Origin: Eurosta solidaginis
Lineage: Eukaryota; Arthropoda; Insecta; Diptera; Tephritidae
DNA: 64,000 nucleotides
Direction of reading: 5' to 3'
Assembly (NCBI RefSeq): GCF_040869045.1
Contig: NC_090324.1
Coordinates: 55,705,346-55,769,345, forward strand
This document shows, in pieces, positions 22,015 to 30,362 of this stretch. A program made the translations under genes and the position numbers. The notes beneath the pieces are model-generated. The model made no database searches and was not told the origin of the DNA. It saw only the letters and a program-made list of their open reading frames with translations. Positions within the stretch are counted from its first letter, which is position 1, and each line of letters starts with the position of its first letter.

Positions 22015-24275
22015 AATATATTCGTGACGGATTAAAGCACCGGGAATTGCAATTAGCAATCGCTGCTATACGGTTTGACTCTATAAAAGAGATGCGCGAG
22101 ACAATAGAAAATTATTTGCAAAATTTGTCGGTATCAAAGTATGTAAAAAGCGAATATGTAAATAAATCAAATACGAACAGTGCAAAAGACGCGAATCAAA
22201 ATGTGAGTGAAAAGAAAATTGTGACGTGCTATAATTGTAATGACATTGGTCATATAGCTCGTAATTGTCCAAAGCCAAGACAACAGCGCCGGGCGAGCAA
22301 TAATAGTAATGAAATTGTAAAATCTGAGCAAAAATCTAATGTTAAGTGTGCTCAATATCTGCAACTCCAGAACGTTTGCGAAAAGATAATCACTGTTAAT
22401 GGTAAGTCATTATTAGCATTCGTAGATACTGGTAGTGAATGTAGCCTTATAAGACGCTCAATAGTAGACAATATGAATGGTAAACGACATCAATGCGCAA
22501 TGGAAATTAAAGGTATATGCGGCGGTAAAAGAATTTTGACTGAGAAGATCGAATCCATAGTAGATATTGATAATGTCACTATCAAAATAGACTTATTGAT
22601 TGTAGACGACGATATGCTGACAACAGATATTCTTTTGGGGCAGGACGTATTTAAAAATCAAGACGTCAAAGTAGAAATAAAAAGCGACAAGTTAACGTTC
22701 ACATCGCAGGTGATGAGAGTAGAAAACAAACATGCAGAGGTAAATGTACGTGATGTTACATGTAGTATTGAAGATGATATAGTTAAAAGCGAGCTACAAG
22801 AAGTACTCGAAACATTTAATGACGTTTTCGCTGAAAGTCTGAAGGGCATAGGAGTAACTAATGCAATGCACATGAAAATCGAACTGACTACTAACGTACC
22901 AGTAGCACAGAAACCGTACAGAGTACCAGAACCTAAAAAGGAGTTAGTAAAAGAGATGATTAACGAACTTTTGGAATGCGATATAGTCGAGAAATCTGAA
23001 TCAGAGTACGCAAGTCCAATTATATTGGTCAAAAAGAAAGCAGGGGGCGAACGATTGTGCATAGATTATCGACGATTAAATCAGTACACAGCAAAAGAAA
23101 TTTATCCAACCCCCAACATTGAAGAAAGACTGAGCGAAGCTATGAAATTTAAATATTTCTCTGTATTGGATCTAAACAGTGGCTATCATCAAGTGCCAAT
23201 TGAAGTAGAGTGTCGTAAGTATACCGCGTTTGTAACAACTGAGGGCTTATTCCAGTTTAAGAGAATGCCGTTTGGGCTCCGGAATGCGCCGGCGGTATTT
23301 CAACGCCTAATGCAAATTATTAAAGATAATACAAAACCTGGAGATATGATACATTACATGGACGACATTTTAGTTGGAAGTAACGAAATTAAAGAAATGA
23401 TCGAAAAGCTGACGCGTATTTTTGAAACTTTACGAAAACTGAATCTTACACTAAATTTAAATAAATGCGAATTCTTCAAACAATCGATTGAGTTTTTAGG
23501 GCATAAACTGCACCCAGGTGGTATAAGTCCTGGAAGCATAAAGACGGCAGCGGTAAATAGTTTTTCTACCCCTAAATCAGTGACAGACGTAAGACGTTTT
23601 CTTGGTCTCAGTGGATATTTACGTAGGTTCGTACCAGGTTATTCGATTATTAGTGAGCCTCTACGTAGACTTTTGCGGAAAGATCAGCCATTTGAATGGG
23701 CTGAGCCACAGGAAGAAGCTTTTCTCGCATTGAAACGAGCATTGACAACCAAACTGGTGATGGCAGGTTATAGAGTTGAAGCAGATCACCAAATTCACAC
23801 AGACGCTAGTTCGGTAGGAATAGCAGGTGTATTATTACAGCGCGAGGGAAACGACTGGAAGCCAATTGCTTATTATAGTAGATCAACAACCGAGAGCGAA
23901 CGAAAATTCCATAGCTATGAGCTTGAAACTCTAGCTTTCGTGAGTAGCTTAGAAAGGTTTCGATATTATATACAAGGTAAAGAAGTTGTGGTTGTGACAG
24001 ACTGCAATGCGGTAACGTCAGCAATGCATAAGCGAGAGTTAATACCCAGAATTGCAAGATGGTTTCTACGAATCCAGGATTTTGCGATAAAATTAGAACA
24101 TCGACCAGGACGACGCATGGAGCACGTTGACTTTTTGAGCCGAATGCCATATGAAGAAAGTGTAGATTTTGATACTGCATCGCTGAAGATTGCAAAGGCA
24201 GATATAGAAATAGGCGATTGGGTATATTGTATGCAACATCAAGATTCTAATATACGTGAAATTATTGCAATGTGA
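22015..24275 (+). CDS. G3 Gag end and Pol: zinc knuckle, protease, RT, RNase H
   Basis: The first Met in this frame is at 22047, but the homologous protein clearly continues upstream toward the Gag stop (IRDGLKHRE). Domains in order: CCHC knuckle CYNCNDIGHIARNC (about residues 62-75), aspartic protease with AFVDTGSECSLI (about 124), RT with VLDLNSGYHQVPI, RMPFGLRNAPAVFQ and YMDD at 23355-23366, then RNase H with HTDASSVGIAGVL, the ELETLAF helix and VVTDCNAV. It ends at TGA 24273-24275 in front of integrase, which lies in the +1 frame; the shift must fall within 24214-24275. The enzymes process Gag-Pol and make cDNA in the particle. Confidence 0.9.
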
Positions 24276-25497
24276 CAAAATCTTAGAAAAAGAGTATAAA
24301 ATAGAAAACGGACGTTTATATCGCAAGGTTAAAGATAAGAAGCTATGGGTTGTACCAAAGGCTATGCGATATAAAATAATCGAAGATATACATGAAAAAA
24401 CAAAGCATCTAAGCATAGAAAAAACAAAAGAGGAAGCTGAAAAGTTCTTCTGGTTTCCTCGTATGCGCAATTTTGTAAAGTCGTATGTGAAATCGTGCGT
24501 TGAATGCACGTATAACAAACAGCGAGGTGGAAGGATCGAAGGAGAATATCATTACGACGATATAGAGCCAGTACCATTCAAGACAGTACATCTTGATCAC
24601 CTAGGGCCTTTCCCTCGTAGCAAGAAACAGAATGAACATATTTTAGTGTTAGTAGACGCTTTTACCAAATTCACAGTAGCGCGGGCGGTTAAAAGCACCG
24701 CGACACGACACGTTTTAGTACTTTTAAATGAGGTAAGCAGTTATTTTGGGGTCCCGACGCGTGTAGTTACTGACCGCGGAACTGCGTTCACCTCCAACGA
24801 TTTTAAACAGTATTGTACCGAGAATGATATTAGGCACATCCTTAATGCAGTACGAACACCGCGTGCAAATGGACATGCCGAGCGCACTAATAGGACGATT
24901 TTGAGTATGTTACTGCCATCGAGTAGCAATGATAGAAATTGGGACGATCAGCTTCGGGGTATACAATGGGCACTTAATACATCGAAGAATAAGACAACGC
25001 AACGTACACCGCAGGAACTACTCCTTAGTTTCAAACCCCGAGACATCCTGCAAAATAAATTAATTTTGGCATTACACAGAGATGAGGTATTCGACGAAGC
25101 TAGTACTAAAGAAATTCAACAAGAAGCAGCTAAGCGAATTAATCAGCAACGAAAGAAAGCAAAACAGATATTCGACAAGAAACACCGTAAACCAATTCAG
25201 TATAGTATTGGCGATTTAGTTGTTGCTCAAAACGAACCGGCTAGTACAGGTGGTTCTCGTAAATTGGAACCATTGTACAAGGGACCATTTATCATCACAA
25301 AAGTTATTGGAAATGACCGATATATAATTGAAGATTTACCAGGGTCCAAACGTAAACAGCGGCATTACACATCGGTTTTTGCGTCTGATAAATTGAAACC
25401 GTGGTGTAAATTTCCAAATTTCGACGGATTTGATGACGATAGCGACGGAGACGAGGGCGCCTCCTATAATCAGGATTGGCCGAATGAAAGACTATAA
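24256..25497 (+). CDS. G3 integrase
   Basis: Integrase with an N-terminal HHCC zinc-binding motif (His residues in HEKTKHLSIEKT, Cys pair in CVECTYNK), an rve core with the Asp in HLDHLGPFPR, the second Asp in VTDRGTAFTS and the Glu in NGHAERTNRT (codon 24880-24882), and a basic C-terminal domain with LEPLYKGPFII, a GPY/F-like module. An acidic tail (DGFDDDSDGDEG) ends the protein. The stop lies 13 bases inside the 3' LTR, so the coding region overlaps the LTR and no polypurine tract stands before it. The listed Met is only the first in frame; the protein was presumably part of Gag-Pol. Confidence 0.9.
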   Translation: MKLLQCDKILEKEYKIENGRLYRKVKDKKLWVVPKAMRYKIIEDIHEKTKHLSIEKTKEEAEKFFWFPRMRNFVKSYVKSCVECTYNKQRGGRIEGEYHYDDIEPVPFKTVHLDHLGPFPRSKKQNEHILVLVDAFTKFTVARAVKSTATRHVLVLLNEVSSYFGVPTRVVTDRGTAFTSNDFKQYCTENDIRHILNAVRTPRANGHAERTNRTILSMLLPSSSNDRNWDDQLRGIQWALNTSKNKTTQRTPQELLLSFKPRDILQNKLILALHRDEVFDEASTKEIQQEAAKRINQQRKKAKQIFDKKHRKPIQYSIGDLVVAQNEPASTGGSRKLEPLYKGPFIITKVIGNDRYIIEDLPGSKRKQRHYTSVFASDKLKPWCKFPNFDGFDDDSDGDEGASYNQDWPNERL

Positions 25498-25740
25498 AAC
25501 GCAAACCTGCGTAAACCCTACGCACGCCACTAAAATGCATCCCTTACGCAACATAATTAGCAACCCAAAAGGATGAGCAAGAAAAAGAAGACAGTTGGAT
25601 TTTGAGAGTTGTCGTTGCGGCTTCGTAGTCGGGAGATACAGCGTTTTTATTTAACTCAAACTAATTTAATAATTTTCCAATTCATTTTTCATTTACATAT
25701 ATTAATAAAAGTCAGATATAAATTAACTTATCGTCTTTTA
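25485..25740 (+). repeat. G3 3' LTR
   Basis: 256 bp, differing from the 5' LTR at two bases. The integrase stop codon lies inside its first 13 bases. Confidence 0.93.
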
Positions 25741-25744
25741 CATA
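25741..25744. other. Target-site duplication of G3, right (CATA)
   Basis: Second CATA copy, after which the G2 protease sequence resumes (GTTACCGTAAAGG). Confidence 0.9.
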
Positions 25745-26190
25745 GTTACCGTAAAGGGGAACAATTGATTTTTTGCTAAAGCTGATATAGGAGGTCACAC
25801 GGTGTTAGCCCTACTCGACTCTGGAGCAGGGGCGAGCTGTTTAGGAAAAAATTATACACAAGTAATAGAAGGAAAGGAACATTTGATACTTCCGGTTATG
25901 GGACACAATATTCGCACGGCCAATGGGGGTGAAACGCCTGTCGTGGATGTAATTACGCTGCCTGTTGTATGGGACAACATGACTCGGGATCTTGAATTTT
26001 TAATCGTACCCGATCTGCAACAGGAGGTATATCTTGGTATAGATTTCTAGCAAACCTTTGATTTGAGTCTTGTAAGTCGGGGAGCAGCTAATAATTCGAG
26101 GCGATATGCTGTGTCAGAACTCACGCCTGCGGATGGGGACTTGTCTTTTGATGCTGTGCAGCATGATTTGTCAGCCGAGGAAACCAAGGC
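25745..26190 (+). pseudogene. G2 protease, 3' part, and RT linker, left arm
   Basis: It resumes the protease after G3 with LLDSGAGASCLGKNY and GHNIRTANGGET and runs to a stop at 26048-26050 (GATTTCTAG), shared with the right-arm copy. The following frame, from 26063, is the linker to RT (SELTPADGDLSFDAV). It is almost identical to the reverse complement of 43660-44085. Confidence 0.8.
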
Positions 26191-26583
26191 ACTGGACTAC
26201 GCTAAGTCACAATTTCCATCATATGCTGTACATGGTTTGGGGAGGACTGACTTGGAGGAATATGCCATTGAGGTAGCCAACGAAGATCTGCCGATTAAAC
26301 AACGACATTACCCTGCCATACACTGGACTACGCTAAGTCACAATTTCCATCATATGCTGTACATGGTTTGGGGAGGACTGACTTGGAGGAATATGCCATT
26401 GAGGTAGCCAACGAAGATCTGCCGATTAAACAACGACATTACCCTGCCATACACTGGACTACGCTAAGTCACAATTTCCATCATATGCTGTACATGGTTT
26501 GGGGAGGACTGACTTGGAGGAATATGTCATTGAGGTAGCCAACGAAGATCTGCCGATTAAACAACGACATTACCCTGCCATAC
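26191..26583 (+). repeat. 131-bp tandem repeat, three units, in G2 pol
   Basis: Three units starting ACTGGACTACGCTAAGTC at 26191, 26322 and 26453. Each covers the linker just before RT (VHGLGRTDLEEYVIEVANED). The right-arm G2 has two units (about 43405-43660) and G1 one. 131 is not a multiple of three, so the amplification breaks the reading frame. Confidence 0.92.
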
Positions 26584-27313
26584 AAAGGTTGATATTCGCC
26601 GAACTCGACAGAATGTTGGAAATGGGTGTCATAGAGGAAAGCAATAGCTGCCGTGTCGCTGGTCATAAAAGGAACGAAAAACCGATTGTGCTTGGACGCC
26701 CGCAAACTCAACGAACGGACTGCCCACATTGATGGCATCCTGAGTAGGCTACAGAACACTCGTTACATATCGGCTATAGACCTCAAGGACGCGTTTTGGC
26801 AGATCCCGTTAGAAAGCAAGTACAGAAAGAAAACCGCCTTCACAGTGCTGGTAGACCCTTATACCACTTTACGAGAATGCCTTTCGGTTTGTGCAACGCG
26901 GCCCATCGTATGTGCCGCTTAATAGATATAGTCATACCTGCTTCCCTGCGTGAATTTGTTTTCGTTTATTTATATGACCTATTTGTATGTTCTCCTGATT
27001 TTTCGTCTTATTTGTATTTGTTGTTAGTTGTAGCTAAATGTCTCCGTGATGGGAAATTGTCAATAAACGTTGAAAAGAGCAAGTTCTGTTTCAGGGAGGT
27101 TAGATATCTGGGTTTTGTCGTAGGCAATGGGTGTACCGACGTACCGACGCCAACAAGATAGCGGCAGTAAGTGACTTCCCGGAGCCAAAAATTCCGAAGC
27201 AACTTCGAAGATTTCTAGGGATGTCCGTCTGCTATCGCCGATTTATTCAAGATTACGCGATTATTGCAGCTCCGCTTCACGACTGCCTCTCCAAGGAGAG
27301 GCACCAGTACTGA
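26584..27313 (+). pseudogene. G2 reverse transcriptase, left arm
   Basis: RT fragments with LDRMLEMGVIEESNSC, SAIDLKDAFWQIPL, RMPFGLCNAAHRMC and a changed active-site box (near 26971 the first Asp codon reads Tyr: YLYDL). Two internal deletions, of about 9 and 18 bases (before VAGHK and before AHIDGIL), are shared with the right arm. Around 27300 a deletion joins CLSKER to the RNase H start, which the right arm does not have. From about 26900 on, differences from the right arm become clearly more frequent. Confidence 0.8.
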
Positions 27314-28151
27314 CGCACCCAGACTTTACAAGACATTTTTACATCCAGTGTGACGCATCGACCGACGGAGTTTGAGGAGTACCCTTCCAGCTTGATGACC
27401 ATAAAAACGAACTACCAATAGCCTACGTATCTGCCAAGCTAAATAAAGCACAGAGAAATCACTGTATCACTGAACTGGAATGCTATGTAGCTGTACTTAG
27501 TGTGAAGCGTTTCCGGCCATACGTAAAGGGACTGCCCTATACGGTGATCACTGACCATGCGAGCCTTAAGTGGCTAATGAACCAGAAGGATTTATCTGGA
27601 AGGCTTGCGAGGTGGAGCCTTAAACTACAAGAATAAGATTGTAACATTGAACACCCAAAATGTTGTGCCGGACGCGCTGTCACGAATGAACATGGAAGAA
27701 ATCGTGAAGAGTGACAGAGTAATAGATGCTGACACCAGTTCGCCTTGCTTTAAATCGCTAGAATACGAAGAGTTATAAACGACAGTGACGGAGAACCAAA
27801 ACGGACTTCCTGATTTATGCGTAGCTGACGGCTTTGTTTACAGACGAACGCAATTCAACAGGACTGCTGACATTTAAGACGACCATGCCTGGACACTATG
27901 CATCCCTTCGGAGTTGCGACAGGGTTTGGTGGAAGCGTCCCACTGTTCGCCCTCGGTTGGCCACGGAGGTATTCACAAGACCCTTTTCCGCATTCGTGAA
28001 AAGTATTATTGGCCTGGGATGGTGAAAGATGTGCAAATGTTCACAAGTCAGTGCGAAACCTGTAAAGCACAAAATTCATTTCGGCGTCCGCCTATGGGCA
28101 ATCAACACATTGCTGAACGTCCTTTTCAACGGTTATTTGCCGATTTTATGG
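27314..28151 (+). pseudogene. G2 RNase H and integrase 5' part, left arm
   Basis: Decayed RNase H (near 27340-27760: ASTDGV, ITDHASLKWLMNQKDLSGRL) with several stops, followed by integrase zinc-finger and core start in 27914-28155 (GHGGIHKTLFRIREKYYWPG, CETCK, FADFMG). The hAT element interrupts the core right after the first catalytic Asp region; the rest is at 32811-33295. Confidence 0.78.
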
Positions 28152-28159
28152 GTCTTAGC

Positions 28160-28168
28160 CAGGGATGC
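28160..28168 (+). repeat. hAT terminal inverted repeat, left end
   Basis: CAGGGATGC pairs with the inverse of GCATGCCTG at the other end with one mismatch. The preceding 8 bases are GTCTTAGC. Confidence 0.75.
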
Positions 28169-28169
28169 A

Positions 28170-28937
28170 CCTTAACGTCAAGCAAATCGTTTATCAAAAA
28201 ATTTCCACCGTTTCCGTTGAAACACTTCGAAATATTATCGCTAAAGAAATTATCAAGATAAATTGTATCTCGTTTTTAACCGAAAGGAAAAGCTTTCGCT
28301 AACGTTAAAAACATTAAAAAAACGTAACACTTTATGTTTGAATTGTGCTGGCAATGCTATAGCCATCGTGAAGCCGTAAGGTGGTAACAGCGAGCGGACA
28401 TTCACACCAACTCCATGTAATTTGTTTGTGTAATTCGTTGGTGGTAATGTCAAAAATACTCTGAGAAATGTTCATACTTGTCAAATTCATGAGAAAAGTT
28501 GCAATCAGCTTGGCTAATGCTTTCACCTTTAATGACTCCGTTATCAATCAGCTGGGTTACAAATTTTTAAACAAACGTTCGTGAATTGTAAAAGTGTGGG
28601 CAAATAAAGTTGGATAAAATATCAACATAAATATATTCCAAATAATCGAAAGTAATTAGTATTAAGCAAACTGCACGTATAACTTATTGTGGAAAGTGTC
28701 CATGCAAGCAACTTGCAACAAAAGCAGCTCGTAACTCAGCTCCAAACAGTGGTGAAAAAAAATTTAAATCAAGTGGTTAAGCTATTATGCTGACTAAAAT
28801 ATTAATGCATCGGCTGCGATTTAGTTTCTTATCCCCCGAATGTTTTATTAAAATTGGCATAAAATGATAGAGGGAGTTCTACTGATCCTGATATGTAGGT
28901 GGCTGGAGTATTCTTTAATACTCTGGTTTCCTCACAG
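28170..28937. other. hAT non-coding region left of the captured exon
   Basis: Apart from the subterminal inverted repeat to about 28370, I see no gene. Directly upstream of the captured exon there is a weak frame reading FLSPEC near 28829-28848, faintly like the conserved SPEG of the preceding proteasome alpha6 exon, too weak to call. Confidence 0.5.
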
Positions 28938-29114
28938 AGTACGCTTTCAAATAAATTGATCATGAGGGTCTTACATCGGTGGCATTGCAAGGCACGGATT
29001 GCGCTGTGGTGGGCACACAAAAAAAGGTTGCTGATAAGCTGATTGATCCAGAAACAGTCACACATCTATTTCGCATAACGAAAAATATTGTTTATGTTAT
29101 GACCGGTCGCATTG
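28938..29114 (+). pseudogene. Prosalpha1: Captured exon of proteasome subunit alpha6 (Prosalpha1/PSMA6)
   Basis: A 177-bp exon with a splice acceptor (TTTCCTCACAG, ending 28937) and donor (GTAAGT at 29115-29120). Its translation contains [27 protein letters not shown] and [11 protein letters not shown] followed by VMTGRI, which I recognise as the N-terminal part of 20S proteasome subunit alpha6 (Prosalpha1 in flies). The exon phase fits the gene: the last codon splits after the G of the Ala in GRIAD. A TAA at 28952-28954 follows AFK, so this copy is non-functional. It lies inside the hAT element, opposite in strand to the transposase, which suggests the transposon captured a piece of a host gene with intron borders. 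No other proteasome exon is recognised nearby. Confidence 0.9.
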
Positions 29115-29150
29115 GTAAGTAAACAACTAAATAAACGAAAACTATTCCGT

Positions 29151-29591
29151 TATGATCATATGTATTTAATTAGCGAGCTTTGCTCATATTGCTTTATACA
29201 ATGGTTTTTGCAATTGATATTAGAGAAAAATTGTAAGTTTACAAACGGCGATGGTTACTAGGACATGTTTCTGAATTTCACTTCTTCATCAGCTAGCTTT
29301 TCGGGAGCTGAGCGTTGAACTGGAACTCCAACATTCATATCAGTGCAAAGGTAGATGCCTCTAGCTACTAAGCCATATGAATGTCCCGTTGTTCGCTGTA
29401 AAATTAGTCTCTAAGAGTTGCCTTTTTGTTTATATTCCTTTTGATCACCATGTAGGCACATACACTCTGTATGTAGTTTATTCCTAATGGTGTGGATATG
29501 ATTTTTAGGCGCGATTTTTAAAGCTTAGTAACATTTGTTCGGATTTTTACAGTATTTGTTTTTAATACTTCCGCTGTTACTATTATATCAA
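29151..29591. repeat. 438-441-bp tandem array in hAT, unit 1
   Basis: The unit starts TATGATCATATGTATTTAAT and runs 441 bases before the next unit. It contains the tRNA-like segment described separately and the inverted pair CATTCATAT / ATATGAATG. Confidence 0.9.
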
Positions 29592-30029
29592 TATGATCGT
29601 ATTTAATTAGCGAGCGTTGCTCATATTGGTTTATACAGTGGTTTTTGTAATTGATATTATAGAAAAATTGTAAGTTTACAAACGGCGATGGTTACTAGGA
29701 CATGTTTCTGAATTTCACTTCTTCATCAGCTAGCTTTTCGGGAGCTGAGCGCTGAACTCGAATCTCCAACATTCATATCAGTGCAAAGGTAGATGCCTTT
29801 AGCTGCTAAGCCATATGAATGTCCCGTTGTTTGCTGTACAATTAGTCTCTAAAAGTTGCATTTTTGTTTATATTCCTTTTGTTCACCATGTAGGCACATA
29901 CACTCTGTATGTAGTTTATTCCTAATGGTGTGGATATGATTTTTAGGCGCGCTTTTGAAAGCTTAGTAATATTTGTTCGGATTTTTACAGTATTTGTTTT
30001 TAATACTTCCGCTGTTACTATTATACCAA
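29592..30029. repeat. 438-441-bp tandem array in hAT, unit 2
   Basis: 438 bases, closely similar to unit 1 with scattered substitutions; its tRNA-like B box is closer to consensus. Confidence 0.9.
29745..29823 (-). repeat. tRNA-like, SINE-type pol III promoter segment (best copy)
   Basis: On the minus strand an A-box-like TGGCTTAGCAGC (29813-29802) is followed about 40 bases later by a B-box-like GAGATTCGAGTTC (about 29766-29754). Related copies lie at 29317-29375 and about 30188-30245. This looks like the head of a tRNA-derived SINE, with the rest of the 438-bp unit as body. It cannot be a working tRNA: the flanking CATTCATAT inverted pair does not form a normal cloverleaf. Confidence 0.45.
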
Positions 30030-30248
30030 TATGATCATATGTATTTAATTAGCGAGCTTTGCTCATATTATTTTATACAATGGTTTTTGTAATTGATATT
30101 AGAGAAAAATTGTAAGTTTACAAACGGCGATGGTTACTAGGACATTTTCCTGAATTTCACTTCTTCATTAGCTAGCTTTTCGGGAGCTGAGCGTTGAACT
30201 CGAATCTCCAACATTCATATCAGTGCAAAGGAAGATGCCTTTAGCTGC
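30030..30248. repeat. 438-441-bp tandem array in hAT, unit 3 (partial)
   Basis: About the first half of the unit, ending after the tRNA-like segment (TTTAGCTGCT), where it joins unrelated sequence at about 30249. Confidence 0.88.
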
Positions 30249-30362
30249 TCGAGTAAATTAAATATATGTACACCTGTAGGCGCAATAGATTCAGTCAAAC
30301 GAAATCAAATTAAAATTCACTGCAATTATTGCGGACACGGGTGTATACTCTGTATGAGTTTA

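Larger units (their letters stand above)
20332..25740 (+). mobile_element. Nearly intact Ty3/Gypsy element G3 with SAP-domain Gag
   Basis: A 5.4-kb LTR element. Two 256-bp LTRs (20332-20587 and 25485-25740) differ at two positions, and a 4-bp CATA duplication flanks it, as expected for a Gypsy integrase. The empty site is preserved at 44104-44107 in the right arm and at 9018-9021 in G1. It encodes Gag with a SAP domain, a CCHC knuckle, protease, RT, RNase H and integrase, but in three frames. It resembles mdg3-like Gypsy elements in the RT; that placement is tentative. It is the youngest retroelement in the window. Confidence 0.93.

Noticed and set aside
26191..26583. CRISPR-like or satellite array.
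   Set aside because: The units are direct copies of pol sequence without spacers, in a eukaryotic retroelement.
28829..28848. A preceding proteasome alpha6 exon (FLSPEC resembling the SPEG segment).
   Set aside because: Only a few residues match and no splice donor follows in the right phase; recorded as a weak hint only.
29745..29823. A genuine tRNA gene.
   Set aside because: Only the A and B boxes fit; no acceptor stem or anticodon arm folds, and the unit repeats in tandem.
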